From Sycon ciliatum (lineage: Eukaryota > Porifera > Calcarea > Leucosolenida > Sycettidae): a stretch of DNA of 64,000 nucleotides. Position numbers and translations under genes: made by a program. The stretch spans positions 33,359,302 through 33,423,301 of the forward strand of contig NC_088645.1 of the NCBI RefSeq assembly GCF_964019385.1, in the 5' to 3' direction. How positions within the stretch are numbered: the stretch's first letter is position 1; each line of letters starts with the position of its first letter. Under the pieces are notes generated by a model. The model ran no database searches. It was not told where the DNA came from and saw only the letters and a list, made by a program, of their open reading frames with translations. This document shows positions 39,901 to 49,921 of the stretch, piece after piece.

Positions 39901-39936
39901 GCCATCCAACGCCTCATTCCGCTCCCGGTGGAGTGA
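33925..39936 (+). CDS. BEL/Pao gag-pol polyprotein (about 2003 aa)
   Basis: One open frame; I take the first ATG after the leader (about 33925, just before EFPRRSSRR) as the start. In order: a basic and Glu-rich coiled-coil segment (about 50-115), a Pro-rich linker with a duplicated PVPLRLxPVQQAFKPK unit, a BEL-type gag (DUF1759-like, LPKFDG...W, about 330-500), and zinc knuckles CASCKGTHHLSAC, CSCCLSPGHWSTAC and CGACQRRHH (about 545-605). Next come an aspartic-protease-like segment ALLDPASSTSYI (about 705), RT with ADISEMF (about 1040) and YVDD (about 1118), RNase H with TDASD (about 1300) and TDSMN, and an integrase with a HHCC-like finger (HSVGPQH...CVPC, about 1645-1680) and D-D-E residues in GIDFAGPF, TDNGSNF and FGGVFEAMIK (about 1712, 1777, 1827). 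It ends with a DUF5641-type tail. No lesion is visible. The protease has DPA where DSG/DTG is usual. Confidence 0.95.
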   Translation: MEFPRRSSRRTLGKMPKRFLSDGEQAQEPRRSGRRSGGRTSASESLEVGGVELEAAILRRNKEAELETARRIAALKQREIDLQIDLAEKELEVEQARAAEELASASSARAARSSAVDTSSSEPESSELESEDVDGGSWPRGVGSRRARSDAEAKRRLANHFSRSAFSDAGAGAVAHRRPGSEQGSGSQPAQQPMHPNMQQPVQPAVQPNTSAPVQRASLLKYRPAPTPAPRAKPRRLPAKPVPSVPLRLGPVQQAFKPKGAGPSPPPKPVPPVPLRLRPVQQAFKPKEAGLNPAAEPYFPPTRATDPAVDWADGAAMFQMGVCRSLKPLDLPKFDGKMLSYVKWRQRFLRLVHENPLLSEDYKLAHLREALADGAAEDLIADVLDGPGAYSAIMEELDRWYGGTDRSLEQQERELMSWPRINTERELDELKTLAVKLRNTLLNLRVARIAPGRELYLSVTQKVPRSVLSAYFEKQDDTQCDIDAFAAFLLKRVHKLTRVNERIAASEPASARRVVQSQKPCPPSVAPKRPPRSGDFTFAVGPDQCASCKGTHHLSACPRFKSLTVQQRWEFVRACKDICSCCLSPGHWSTACKMSCGACQRRHHALLHSDRPKRDAPGGTKPTKPAPAERHGRHTAHVTVDASTESCTEAHTTHVMSALDTAMATAERREEDKPPEALPLSFMTVPVVLSHNGRRVQGTALLDPASSTSYIRQQTASAIGVCGPRKQLTASVLGGGQVTGTYEHVTVAVDKADGSISEFRAWALPTVCPSVQPVDWSQSKQSWEHLRDIPFPSVEGRIDVLIGLNAIELHTVRQEATTAQPNHPIARLTPLGWVCLSPGRADLAPASFSAVVTPTSEDLSLETLVRNHLCMESAGARPPCYDAMPSAEDSQVEERTNATARFVDGRVELGIPWVDPEPHISSNRPQAAQRLRSLERSLNSRPRVQQQYHDVMQSHLDKGYIREVPSREVDADGAQQWFLPHFPVVRNDKETTKVRIVFDAAAKWDGRSINDEMFSGPALQTDIVKVLIRFCAEPVALVADISEMFLQVALREEDRKYHRFLWRFDDNQPRVYEFQRVVFGIKASPYLAGKAVQEVLRRFGPQYSAAITDALERSRYVDDLLTSRPSVADAVESRVQFQDILSRGGFHLRKWLSTSAEVLQSIPAADRAASATLNVGEHIHCTLPTTKTLGVTWSADKDVFSFHFKRPEFTKLTRRSVLSGLASAFDPRGQIAPFTIRARVLLQDTWLLDQAWDDELPPTHARKWREWFDELPDLAAINAPRSFKAATESILSVHTFTDASDRAIAAATYIRAEDAAGNVRVTLAMAKAKTAPARRQTIPQLELRGAVLGLRTSSEVGNALDIPVAEHTFWTDSMNVLGWIRSHSRRFKVDIGNRVSELQNATKPSQWRHVPGKQNPADKGTRGLPAKELAEDRVWWHGPAFLSQQPDVWPPEKSASTEGLPGVIQRETTFTLAVTPTTRLQASRYRTWEQLLRVTAWCYRFVSRCRRKPRVGMKGEDTSSDQDVTVAVSTSRAANSNYPTVNVPELTAGEVGRAERHWIRQAQKDAYGPTLERLAAGKPMQASDPLAALTPTLDQHAEPLMVVGGRLKAAKHLPYRVRLPIILPQKHVVTRLLIEKEDRRCRHSVGPQHLLSNLRERFWIVNGASAVKTARQSCVPCRKNWGVPAAQIMGALPDFRTAGSLQPFSHCGIDFAGPFQTKQGRGRTRAKRYLCLMTCLETRACHLELTYSMDTGGFLMAFNRFVKRRGTPSIIVTDNGSNFVAAERELREAVEQLDRAEIARSLADRHIRWRFNPPRAPHFGGVFEAMIKAAKRALRSALATAELTDEELHTAIVAAEDLINSRPLTTVSADAADLEPLTPQHFLAGRCDPPLPLEEKLNATEQVHPRDRFAVVQRTVKEVWRRWLLEFVPLLNQRRKWRKTQKNIAVDEVVLCIEPDTPRGSWPLGRVRRVFPGPDSCVRVVDVEIRGKIYRRAIQRLIPLPVE

Positions 39937-40155
39937 GGCGACGCCCGGTCGAGACAGACAGTTAGCTGCGCTGTTCTGTTAGTTAGAGTGCTGGTGCTCT
40001 GACACTGGTGTGCTGTCTCTAGTCTTTTCTGATGTGTCTGATGTTTTCTCTTGTGGTTGTCCGTCTGCACTTTCCACATGCTGCCTTCCGGTGCGCTCAT
40101 TCTTGCTGCTGCACTGCCTTGCTCATGTACTCACTCATATGCCATTTCGTGAGTG

Positions 40156-40165
40156 AAGGGGGAGA
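40156..40165 (+). promoter_or_regulatory. Polypurine tract of the BEL/Pao element
   Basis: AAGGGGGAGA directly abuts the TG of the 3' LTR, the standard plus-strand primer position for an LTR retrotransposon. Confidence 0.9.
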
Positions 40166-40535
40166 TGTGCACGCATGGTCATGTATACTGGTTTGTATGC
40201 ATTCATGTCAGGCGATAGAGCGGCCCTCATTTGCATGCTTTGACGGGTCCGGGTCTCTGGTTTCACATGTGCCTTTTATGCCGCCCTGCTCGGCCTGCTG
40301 TGCCTTTTATGCCGCCCTGCTCGGCCTGCTGTGCTTTATGTTGCCCTGCTGTTATAAGACGCAGGTGCCTTTCCCTTTCGGCTAGTCTTCAGTAGTCTTC
40401 TTCTTTAGTAGTTAGTTAGTTGGAAACACAATAACAACAGAAGTTTGCAATGCGAGTCGAGCCTGAAGTGAGCCTGAAGAATACAGTCTAGAAATAGTAG
40501 AATCCAGTAAAGCGAGCCAGACAGAGAGCTGGCCA
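40166..40535 (+). repeat. 3' LTR of the BEL/Pao element
   Basis: 370 bp. No difference from the 5' LTR was found when the two were read side by side, including the internal 31-bp duplication. It is followed by the second GCTTG target duplication. Confidence 0.97.
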
Positions 40536-40540
40536 GCTTG

Positions 40541-41065
40541 TCCTGACTGCGATGTATGACTGTTTGCACCGATATGTTTCTCAAAATATCTGCCCCAGAA
40601 CGAGTCCACTTATCCTGCGGAGTAGTGGTGCTGTCAGTGCACTTCACACACGTAGCAGTTCACACACTTGCTACATGTTTATCAGTACAAGTCCATTTTA
40701 CTAGTACATCCCGGTCATATGCACACGCACGGACGGGTACAGACTAACCGGTACATTGCTGCAGGCAGCATACTGTTTCGGACAAGCAGGCCTAGCCTCC
40801 TCAGTGTAACCACGGGATGACGTACATGTAGAACTGAACGAGAAGCCATGTCCACCATACTTTGATTTCTACATACGTGAAATGAACCACTTAGTACTCT
40901 CTCGTCCCACAGCTACAACGCTAACATCGAGTAGTGTCCTACCGCTAGTGATAAGGTACATGTAGAAGTCAGAGCTCTCAAACTTACAAACACCCAGGTG
41001 ACTGTGGAAATCTGTCGCCGAGTTCAGTTGTCTTCCTCCGAGAAGTTGTGTATCTGAAAGAGAAC
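40541..41065. promoter_or_regulatory. 5' flank of F-box copy 2
   Basis: Non-coding. It shares blocks with the upstream regions of copies 1 and 3, notably AGAACTGAACGAGAAGCCAT and the CCCACAGCTACAACGCTAAC / ATCGAGTAGT block about 130-160 bp before the start codon. Conservation among the three copies suggests it holds the promoter, though recent duplication alone could explain it. Confidence 0.4.
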
Positions 41066-43860
41066 ATGGCGATGGAACCAGTCGAGAACGGACTGGATTA
41101 TGTTATAGAGGATGTATGGATTGAAGGTCTGTTACCATTGCTATCAATTCGCGACATCTTCAAGCTCTGTGCTGTCAACAGGCGCATCCGAGATCTGTTG
41201 CTGAATGAGTGCACATTTAGACGTCTCTGTCAGGTGAGTAGTAATGTACAGGATTCGTGTGTTCGTGTGTTTGGAAAAATTTGTTTTCAAATGGAGTCAG
41301 AATCCTCTAAAGCGTACCGATCACTTCGTGTATATTATTCGATGTATCACATGCGGATATACATGTAGAGGATAGGGTCCTCACTCGTTAGAAAATATCT
41401 CTGGCCGCGTATCTCTAGCAGTTATCCATCAGCACTCGACCAAAGGCCGGTGATTAGCGTCCATCGGCTAGGAACAAGGAACTAGCAGCCAAACGTGAGC
41501 CCATGCATCATATGGATGTTAAATGTGATGATTGTTAAAAACAACGGAGAGAAACACAAAACATTTTTAAAATAAAATATCAATCATAGGAACCACGAGA
41601 GGGTTTGGAGGAAAATGGGACCGAAGGAACTGCAACACACACTCCAGAAACATTACAATCAAGGATCTAACGCTGGATAGCTGCCGAGCCAAGTAGAAGA
41701 GCAGAGGTGGTATGCTCTGATTCTGGTATGCCATCATAACATACAATAAATGTACGACTACAGCCAACTATCGGTTATATTTTTCTGAGGAATAGGTTGT
41801 TGCGGCTTCTGCAATACTTTGAATTATGCGTGGCTCCCTACACGGGAGCTGGCACGCATCCTGCAGACTTGACTTCTACTGTGCTGACTTACTACTGCCA
41901 TCCAGAGCACACAAGACGTCCATCGAACAGTCTACTGGGATAACCTGCAAGAACGCACTACCGTCCTTGCTCAATACACAGTGTATCGGGGAGTTCATCC
42001 CTCATCAGTTGAGCGTCATTAGGCTTATGAAATTTATGCTTCCTGAGCACTGAATTACGTAATGCTTTCTTCGCCGAACCATCTCTTCCGATGCGAACTT
42101 CCGCAACAATCCGTATCAAGGTTAACAAACACCTCGTGAACTCCAGACGTTAGCGTAAGTTAGTGTCGCTCAGTTTGCAGGAAAAACGTGAGTTTTTTAT
42201 GTAGAACCGTGACACACTTCCCAATGATATTGTGACTGGTAACATTTATGCTACAAGTACAAGCCTAGAGTAAAGATAATGACAAAGAAACTGCCAATTG
42301 CAAAATGACTTCCACTAACACAACCAGTTACTTGACAATCAGCTCATGTGATAACATTGCACGACACTGACGGACGGTACTGACGTTCTCAAACTAACTT
42401 GCTATCAGCTCTAGCACTTATTGGATTTCTACTACAACAGCGTACAAACTTGTAAAGTACTAAGTTATAGTGATTTCATAGGAGGCGAAGGTGAGCGCAA
42501 CCAAGATAATCACAAGCTGAAAGTCTCAGCTATAAAGCAAGTTGGCGGATGTACATGAGTATCGACAACGATACTGGCAAGACAATACCTTAAAAAAACT
42601 ACTATTCAAGGACGCATTAGTACCCTACAATACAAGTTGTGTGCCTCTGAAGATTCAAAGATCAATCGGAGGGAAAGCTAAGCGAACATGAACGATACAA
42701 AGTTGAACACCTTACAGTACTGTTCTTGGACTATGAGAATTTAAATGGAAAATAAACATCAGTATAAACAAGTAGCATTTTCACACGACGATCGTTTCGA
42801 ACGGTATACTTAAGGTTATCTTCCATTGTCTGGCTGTTTTTGTCCATGCATGCAGCAACGTTATCAACTCAGTCCCTCTTTGAACTCGTCCTACATTAGT
42901 GCTGCGAAAACCCTCTACATCTCTATTTCCGGCCTAAGCCTGGACTCAAACCATCTCTGGGACATCTACTGGCTTGCTACCAGTGATTTGTGTGGCAAAC
43001 GTCTTGTATCAAGTCCATATCGACGGCATAACCTCCCACACAGACCTCGATTGCTTGCCCAACTATCGAGCTTAGCATTAACGCTACATGAAAAGTCGCA
43101 TCTCGCCACTCAGTGGAGCAGGGCGGGGTTATTGCTCCATCGTCAGGAGCTCACCGCAGAAGAAGTTAGCGCCTGGCTACCGACTCAAAGGAAGTCTGTT
43201 CTTGGTGGGCCACTAGGAAATGTGACGAAATTGCTCCACGAACGTTTCGACTCGCATGAACAGTACCAGCAAGCTCTTTTAGATAGGCTGGAGCAAGATG
43301 TTCCAAAGCTGCTCCCTTACTTGCACGTTGCCTACCGCTACAGCAGACTTATCAAGTTTGCACACTGCTTTCATAGCGCCGTAGCCAGAGATCCAACATT
43401 GTTCTCATCGATGGTACGGGATACGAGCAACAGAACTTCCCATCCGTACCCATTTTGTACGTGGACCCATCACCAAGACCTCCATTGGAAAAGTGTGTAT
43501 GAATTCAGGTCTACTCCAGAGGATGACAAGCATGTCCGCAGGACCAGAGGCTGGATTGACGTGACCATTCAACGTTTAGATCATTCTGTTATGAGTCTCC
43601 TGATCGCGGGAAAGCTTCGGACCTCCCAGATGACCGATTACTTCGAAGCTGTCACTGAGTACAACAAAATCTGGAAGGATTTGCCGGTTTCCACTCGCCC
43701 CAGTCTTGCAGTTATACACAATGAGTTGGGACTGTTTCTACTGTCATCAACATCACCTTCGGACTCTAGGAAGGAATTTACGAAAGAGGAATTGGTGAAC
43801 GCCATGGTAGTTTTTGGCAAGAATCTTGTTGACGAAGGAACTAGTAAATCCTACAACTAA
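41066..43860 (+). CDS. F-box protein, copy 2 (intact, two exons, 390 aa)
   Basis: Exon 1 is 41066-41233 (56 codons, start chosen by match to copies 1 and 3) and ends CAG|GTGAGT. The intron is 41234-42855 (1622 bp), ending CATGCATGCAG. Exon 2 is 42856-43860, phase 0, stop TAA. The N-terminus is an F-box (LLPLLSIRDIFKLCAVNRR ... FRRLCQQRY, residues about 20-60), the motif that binds Skp1 in SCF ubiquitin ligases. Residues 60-390 (QRYQLSPSLNSSYISAAK ... LLIAGKLRTSQMTDYFEAVT ... RKEFTKEELVNAM) show no WD40, LRR or Kelch repeat and no family I recognise. They do align along their length with copies 1 and 3, so this is a lineage-specific F-box family. No signal peptide or membrane segment is seen. 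It is the only copy without a lesion. Confidence 0.82.
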
Positions 43861-45190
43861 CAATGGAGAGTAGAGCCGCAGCACGTGGCTTACAGGAACT
43901 GTGTGATTGAAAGGGACCAGACAGACCAATATGTCATGGTGTGCTGGTACGTGCCAGGATGTGCAGGGCGGAAATGGAATAGAGAGAACGGACAAAAAGG
44001 ATACCCCACCTAAAAGAACCAAGAGACACCACGAGGAGTAAGAGAATACCTTGGACGAAGAAGGCGAGATGTCGACCACAGCTAGTGATGGTGCTGCGCA
44101 TGATGATTATGATTGTGACGGTAATGACGATGACGACGAAGAGCAGAACGTTGAAAGAAAGTTTTCGGCAATACACATGCAGACATTAATTATTTTGTTA
44201 CCGGTATTCAATCCGACGTACTATAGTGTATGCTGACGTGTAGTTTAGCGTTGTACAGCATGCGAGCAATTTCAGACAGTTGCAAGTCAAGTGTAAGAGT
44301 TCACGGATACATTCGCCTACGCATTCCTTGCATATATGTGTGTATGTATACAGATAGGCAATTTTACTACCCTCACACTGTTGCAAGAACTTCACACTTG
44401 ATGTGACGTTGTATTATTATGTGTTACTGACAAGTAGTATTCCTCGCTGTTGGATACACGTACAATTTGTACTTTTGTGCTGATATCTATGATTTCCATG
44501 CGGTAATGGAAGGGGAACCACCCCACCAGCGCCGTATCACCCCATTCTACTTGAGCACATGTGCGTGCCGTTGAGCCAACAATGAAGCCTGTCTAAGACG
44601 ATAACTCGGATATTGCGACCGTCTGTCCTGGACGACCACTGAAACCATGACTAAGGGCTGCTACTTCCAGTCAAATGACCTCTAAGAATGTGACCCCATT
44701 GTGACAGAGAGGACATTTTGAAAGTCCCTAGACTAGCTAGAGCGGTCCTCTTAGTCAGTTTTCACTGTATCAGAAAAACCTAATGTTTTTGTGCACTTGT
44801 TTCAGCCTCTGTTTCGTAGGTTTAGCACTTTGGAAAGTCAATGTCAAGACTGCTTTGAGCAAACAAACAGGATTTATACGTAAGAAGCTTGGAGTGGTAA
44901 AATACCGGTATTTTAGGTCTCCCTGGTAAGGAGATCACCGTGTGTGCTGCCCGTTCATATCTGACTGTGAACGACAGCAAAGAACACAGAGGGCAATGGG
45001 GAAATAGTGTGTGTTGCTGCAACTCTCACTTAACTTCTCCTGTATACGATATATGACTGATCCCACCCATATTCTATTCACAATGGCTGCTCCACAACGA
45101 GTCCAATTATACTAAGAAGTAGTGGAGCTGTCAGTAGGGAAGTTTAGTCCCACGTAGTTCGTGTGTACTTTGGGTATATTTACCACGTGA
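43861..45190. other. 3' flank of F-box unit 2
   Basis: No complete gene. The stretch 43965-44165 matches the possible acidic exon of copy 1 but has a stop. The stretch 44580-44690 matches 57740-57840 (TAAGGGCTGCTACTTCCAGT). The stretch 44790-45030 matches the distal flanks of units 1 and 3. The sequence near 45075-45130 (ATGGCTGCTCCACAACGAGT) is the start of unit 3, matching 29203 onward and 40590 onward. Confidence 0.6.
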
Positions 45191-45193
45191 TAA

Positions 45194-45984
45194 GGGCCGT
45201 TTCACACGAGGTATACATGGCTTTTCACGAATGGGCGTTCTAGACACAGTACACAGCGCGTGATTTCACACGAGTGTCGCAACATGCTTTTCAAGCAGCA
45301 GTTGCCATGGCAGCTTTGACCTGCCTCGCACAGAAGTCGTAAAATACGGAATCCGCACGCGAACGCGGGAGTTTTGAACACAAAATAATAATAATTATTA
45401 TTAGTTTGGCAAGGAGAGATGTTCTCTCCCTGATTCTCGTTTTCTTTGATCGCCACAAGGAGAGAAAGATGAACGGACGAGAGAGGTTGCAAAGGATGGC
45501 GAGGCGTAGAAGGACTGCATTGCCCTCGCTTGTTCAAAGCTATCAAGGGGGTGATCTCGATATCCAAATTGCTCTCTTTGGCAAAAGCATTGAGTTTCTC
45601 GGCGATCTCCCTTTCCCTCGCAATACGCTTCACCATCTGGCCACTTTTTGACTTTTGATAGTCGGACCACAACTCAATAAGTCTAGCCTCCAGGTCATCA
45701 GAGAATATTTGGCGAGGCATTGTCCGAAACGGAAGGCACAACCAGCAACCAGCAATGAAAGCAAACAGAAGCAAAAAAAGCAAACACGACGACAGATCAC
45801 AATGCAAGGAAAACGAAGTTTGTCAGTAGAACGCTGGGTATATCCTGCTTTCTACACCCCTCCTGGTCTTGCTGAAAACGTATACGATGCGTTTCACATT
45901 TCGCGCCAAAAGTGCTCCATCTCCTAGGGAACATAACCGGAAACGTGACATGTACGCGATTTTGTACCTCGTGTGAAACGGCCC
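45194..45984 (-). mobile_element. PIF/Harbinger-type DNA transposon, non-autonomous
   Basis: The 791-bp insertion has 20-bp inverted ends GGGCCGTTTCACACGAGGTA and TACCTCGTGTGAAACGGCCC, flanked by the 3-bp duplication TAA (45191-45193, 45985-45987), the TWA target typical of PIF/Harbinger. It contains part of a MADF/Myb-like protein gene on the minus strand but no DDE transposase. Confidence 0.88.
45202..45720 (-). pseudogene. MADF/Myb-SANT-like protein fragment of the Harbinger element
   Basis: From the ATG at 45720 the minus frame starts MPRQIFSDDLEARLIELWSD and continues with MVKRIAREREIAEKLNAFAK. This resembles the Myb/SANT-like DNA-binding domain of the second protein of PIF/Harbinger elements, which binds the transposon ends with the transposase. 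After about 65 residues the resemblance stops, perhaps at an exon end, and the rest looks like non-coding sequence (it includes NNNYYYF from an ATT repeat). With the transposase gone it is probably a relic. Confidence 0.5.
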
Positions 45985-46494
45985 TAACTCACAAAAATCA
46001 AAGTGATACTCAGTAATCCGGCCAGGTACAGCCGTTTGCTGATGCACAACATAAGGGACCATCACCAAGCCGTGAAACGTCAACGGGAACAAGTTCATCG
46101 GAACGCACGTGAAACACAGTGTGATTTAGGATTAGCTTCTCATGTTCACAATCTGTCTACGCAAGTCGGCTGCTTTCCAGATTCAAACAGGTTTTTTGGT
46201 ATGTTTACTTGCACTGATTCTTGCGAACTTTTCCTTGAGAACAATTCCCAGCTTGACTGCCTTTTACACGAACGAAAGTGAAAAAAAACCATGACACCCA
46301 CAACGCCGGTTAGATGGGTGCAGCAAGATGGTAGGTTCGCGAGGTCCATTTCAAAACATTCTCAGAAAGGACTTTACAGTGGAGCCAGTCATAACAAATT
46401 CAACTCGGACGATGAGCCAATTAATTTAGGGTGAAAAAAAGGACAAAATGTTACAAGTTATGACTAACTGACTAAATATGAATATGACTAAATA
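45985..46494. other. Sequence between the Harbinger and hAT insertions
   Basis: No gene or repeat recognised in these 510 bases. The end (46488-46494) forms the left target duplication of the hAT-like element. Confidence 0.5.
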
Positions 46495-46924
46495 TAGGGA
46501 GGGCCCGAATATGCTTGCGCATATTTTCGCATAATTTTGTCCTTTTGATACAAGGTCGCATAAAGTAGCAAATCTAGAATATTGTACCAAATGTAGCATA
46601 TTTGCTACAAGGAGCAAAGAATTCGCATCATTATAGGGCAGATTGCGGAAATGGACAAGGAAACTTACCACGGCACGCTCGGTCAGGGAACACTTCCCAA
46701 CTTAGCCCGGAGGAAAAATGCTCATCCAAACTCGTGGTGAAAATTTGACCCGAGAAGAGAGTGTCCGCGACTCAAGGTCGCATAAAGTAGCAAATGTAGC
46801 ATAGTGTACCAAATGTAGCATATTTTGCTACAAGGAGCAAAGAATTCGCATAATTATCACTGATATGATGATATCAGTTCATATTTCGAGCATATTTCGC
46901 GCATATTTCGAGCACATTTTTCTG

Positions 46925-49850
46925 CTTTTGTGTATTGTATTGTATTTTATTGTATTGTATTTATTTAAAAGGATACTCCAAAAGCAAATGGATGCTTATA
47001 ACGGAAGTCTCCCACATAAATATCGCAAGAAAAATGGGGAAATGGGGGAGAGGAGAGTGGAAGATGAAGCGAGGGAAGAAGGGAAACAAGTACCTAAATA
47101 TCGAGGTATGAAAGCAGGAAAGAAATCGACGAGGGAAGAAATCACCTCTGCAGATAATAGCGGGACATTTAGATGAAAAAACCCAGCAAGGATTAATTTC
47201 AAGGAAAACAAATTCTCAAACGGAAAAGTTCGGAATTCCAGTCAGAGAATATCTGTGCGTATGACTTTTTGTATTTGTATTGTATTTATTTAAAAGGATT
47301 CTCCAAAAGCAAATGGATGCTTATCACGGAAGTCTCCCACATAAATATCGCAAGAAAAATGGGGAAATGGGGGAGAGGAGAGTGGAAGATGAAGCATGGG
47401 AAGAAGGGAAACAAGTACCTAAATATCGAGGTATAAAAGCAGGAAAGAAATCGATGAGGGAAGAAATCACCTCTGCAGATAATAGCGGGACATTTAGATG
47501 AAAAAAAAACAGCAAGGATTAATTTCAAGGAAAAAAAAATTCTCAAACGGAAAAGTTCGGAATTCCAGTCAGAGAATATCTATGCTGTGAGTAATGAGCC
47601 TTTAGAGCAATGCGAAAATTGACAGAGGACTGAACGCAGCGGATGTGTTCTGGAAGTTTGTTCCATTCCACAGATAAACTGAAGAGAGGGGATTTAAGGA
47701 AATGGGCGCCAGAACGAGGTGAAACTATAGAGGACGGGTGACGACAACTAAGGGATACATTGAATTTGAAACGAATTAGCAAAGACGGAAACTGGTAAAA
47801 TACATGATGAAAATACAGCAAGGACAGAATCTGACGACGCCACTTCAGGGATGACCAGTCACAAGTACGATTAAGAATTTGCTTCGGCGTTTCCCACTCA
47901 GGAGGGTGCCGGGTCTTACAAAGCAGATATGAACGAGCAGCAACGGCTTGCAGTCGGTCTAACGTAAGCGAATCTGAATTGGATACGGCGAATGACCAGA
48001 CAGGGACTGCGTATTCTAACAGTGGTCGTACGTAACACTTGTAGAGCAAATTCACGGTTGAAGCAGAAAGGAAATGGGCCATATGGCGCAACAGAAAAAC
48101 ACGACTGCGAAACTTATGGGTGATAGATTTTATATGGTCAGAAAAATTTAATTTAGTGAAGGAGTGATAGTCACGCCGAGATGACAGTGGCTATCACCTT
48201 TCTGAATAGGCACACCGTTCATTGTCAAGGGGGATGACGGGCCGGGGGCTAATGCATATTTTTGAAAGGGTAGGTGGACGCATTTACTGGTGTTAAACGT
48301 CATGGAAGTAGCTGATGACCATTGACAACACTTATCAATGTCAGTCTGGAGCAATGCATGATGGAAAGGAAATGAGGTGTTTGCTGGAGAAACAAGAATT
48401 AAATTAGAGTCATCAGCAAAAAGGGATAGGGTACTAGAAGCAGGGGCATCAGGAAAGGAGTTGATGCACAGGTTAAAAAGAAGCGGGCCGAGATGGGAAC
48501 CTTGGGGTACGCCAGCGGTGATGGGCAAAGGGTCAGAAAGAGTTTGGCCAATGCGAACGCAAATACTACGATCACTGATGAAGTCCTTCACCCAAGAACA
48601 GGCAGAAAGAGAACACCAACCTGAAACAGATTGAATAACTAAATGATGACTAACTCTGTCAAAGGCCTTAGAAAAATCAAGGAACAGCTGGTCACAAGAA
48701 GACTTAGAGTCAAATGCACGCGAAACAATTGAGGTAAGCTGTACCAATTGGTCAACTGTTGACCTCTTTCGACAAAAGCCAAACTGGCTGGAACTGATAA
48801 TTTTATGGCTCTCAACAAACGAGTAAAACTGACGGCTAATCATAGACTCATACAATTTGGCAACTGCATTTAACAGCGATATAAGACGGTAATTGACTGG
48901 GTGAGAAGGATTACCTTTTCCCTTGAACACAGTTACAACAACGGCAGATTTCCACTCCCTGGGCTGAGTACTGGACAGCAAGCAGCGGTTGAAAAGGGCG
49001 GAAAGAGACTGTGACGTGACCTCAGCTGTTTCACGGAGGATGCGATTGTTCAGCAGTCCAGCGGTTTTACGTTGAATGGGAAGTCTGGATAGCGTGTCAA
49101 ATACGGACTGCACAGAGAATGGTTGTATGGAGAACTTCACAGTGGACGTGGGTGTTAAAATACCAGCTGAGTGCAGGCCAGGTGTTAGCAGTGGCGCCTG
49201 GCTGTAGCTCGCAAACACTTTGGCTAGGAGATTCGTCTTTTCCGTATTACTCGTGGCTGGGTAGGCTTGGTTGTCATGGTAGAGGTCAGGGATAACCGGA
49301 GACGGGCGATTCACATTACAAAGGATCTTTGCTTTGCGCCACCATGTACGGGTTCCATGATGCTGAGCCATGTCTCTCGCCATCCTCTCGTGATAATGGC
49401 GTTTCGCCTTCCGGAGCAAGGAAGTAAGACAGTTACGTGAGAGTCTATACGCTATCCAACTATCTGTAGATCCGAGACGTTTGGCCTTGGCGAAGAGGCG
49501 ATCCCGAAGCCGCCTCTGACGATGGTGAACAGCAGAGTACCAAGGCTTGTTCGATGGAAATGTGCTTCTCCGGACAACGGGAACAAACAACGATACAGAG
49601 TCTTCCAGCGCTGTGCGCCACAATGACCAGGCCTCATCAACTGTTTGCGCATTTTGGACGGCATCTAGCAAGGGTAGTTGCCACACGTGGTTGTTAAATG
49701 CTTGCCAGTCCGTGTGGGCAAAGTCGAGCCAGGTGTTTTGTGCAGAAGATATTTGGGCTGTGGAGCCTGCTGATCGGTTGTGGACGACATCGAAAACTAC
49801 AGGACAGTGATCAGATACCGGTGGGAGACTTCGAAGCATATTTTGAAGCA
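46925..49850 (-). mobile_element. Jockey-superfamily LINE nested in the hAT element, 5'-truncated
   Basis: On the minus strand the copy begins inside the end of an AP endonuclease domain (PPVSDHCPVVFDV). It runs through a complete RT and C-terminal region and ends in a microsatellite tail of AATAC-type units (near 46925-46960). Its 3' UTR is present twice in tandem (about 46967-47255 and 47280-47575), including GCAAATGGATGCTTATMACG and the TCACCTCTGCAGATAATAGC segment. Confidence 0.85.
46967..47575. repeat. Tandem duplication of the LINE 3' UTR, two units of about 310 bp
   Basis: The two units are nearly identical, differing by a few substitutions (for example ACGAGGGAAG / ATGAGGGAAG) and A-run lengths. 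Each is preceded by a TTTATTTAAAAGGAT segment and a TTGTATT repeat, so the simple tail itself is also duplicated. Confidence 0.9.
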
Positions 49851-49851
49851 A
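47543..49851 (-). pseudogene. LINE ORF2: endonuclease end, reverse transcriptase, C-terminal domain; one frameshift
   Basis: The first frame (49851 to 48148) has the last endonuclease motif SDHCPV and then RT: NYRLISLLNAVAKLYE, motif A LFLDFSKAFDRV (near 48660-48690), motif B TAGVPQGSHLGPLLF and motif C LFADDSN (near 48400-48421). The second frame (about 48165 to 47543) carries LLYKCYVRPLLEYAVPVWSF and KLPEHIR, the usual C-terminal domain of CR1/L2/Jockey-type LINEs. One base has been lost near 48163. Truncation plus the shift make it inactive. Confidence 0.88.
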
Positions 49852-49921
49852 GTGGCCAATATGCGAAAAGCATAATATTTAAAAAAAAATTGAGCATATT
49901 TGGGCCCTCCCTAACTAAATA

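Larger units (their letters stand above)
33495..40535 (+). mobile_element. Full-length BEL/Pao LTR retrotransposon, apparently young
   Basis: The 7041-bp element has two 370-bp LTRs (33495-33864 and 40166-40535) that look identical base for base. They begin TGTGCACG, end GCTGGCCA, and are flanked by the 5-bp duplication GCTTG (33490-33494, 40536-40540). A primer-binding site lies 5 nt after the left LTR, a polypurine tract directly precedes the right LTR, and one uninterrupted gag-pol frame lies between. Identical LTRs plus an open frame mean a recent insertion. It sits between F-box units 1 and 2. There is no envelope-like ORF after pol. Confidence 0.97.
46495..49913. mobile_element. hAT-type non-autonomous DNA transposon hosting a nested LINE
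   Basis: Ends are TAGGGAGGGCCCGAATATGC and the near-reverse complement GCATATTTGGGCCCTCCCTA. An 8-bp direct repeat ACTAAATA flanks it (46487-46494, 49914-49921). TAGGG-type ends plus an 8-bp duplication are the hAT signature. Without the nested LINE the element is only about 0.5 kb. It has no transposase and carries repeated GCATATTT motifs and a direct repeat of about 90 bp (46545-46633 and 46764-46852, AAGGTCGCATAAAGTAGCAA start). Confidence 0.85.
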
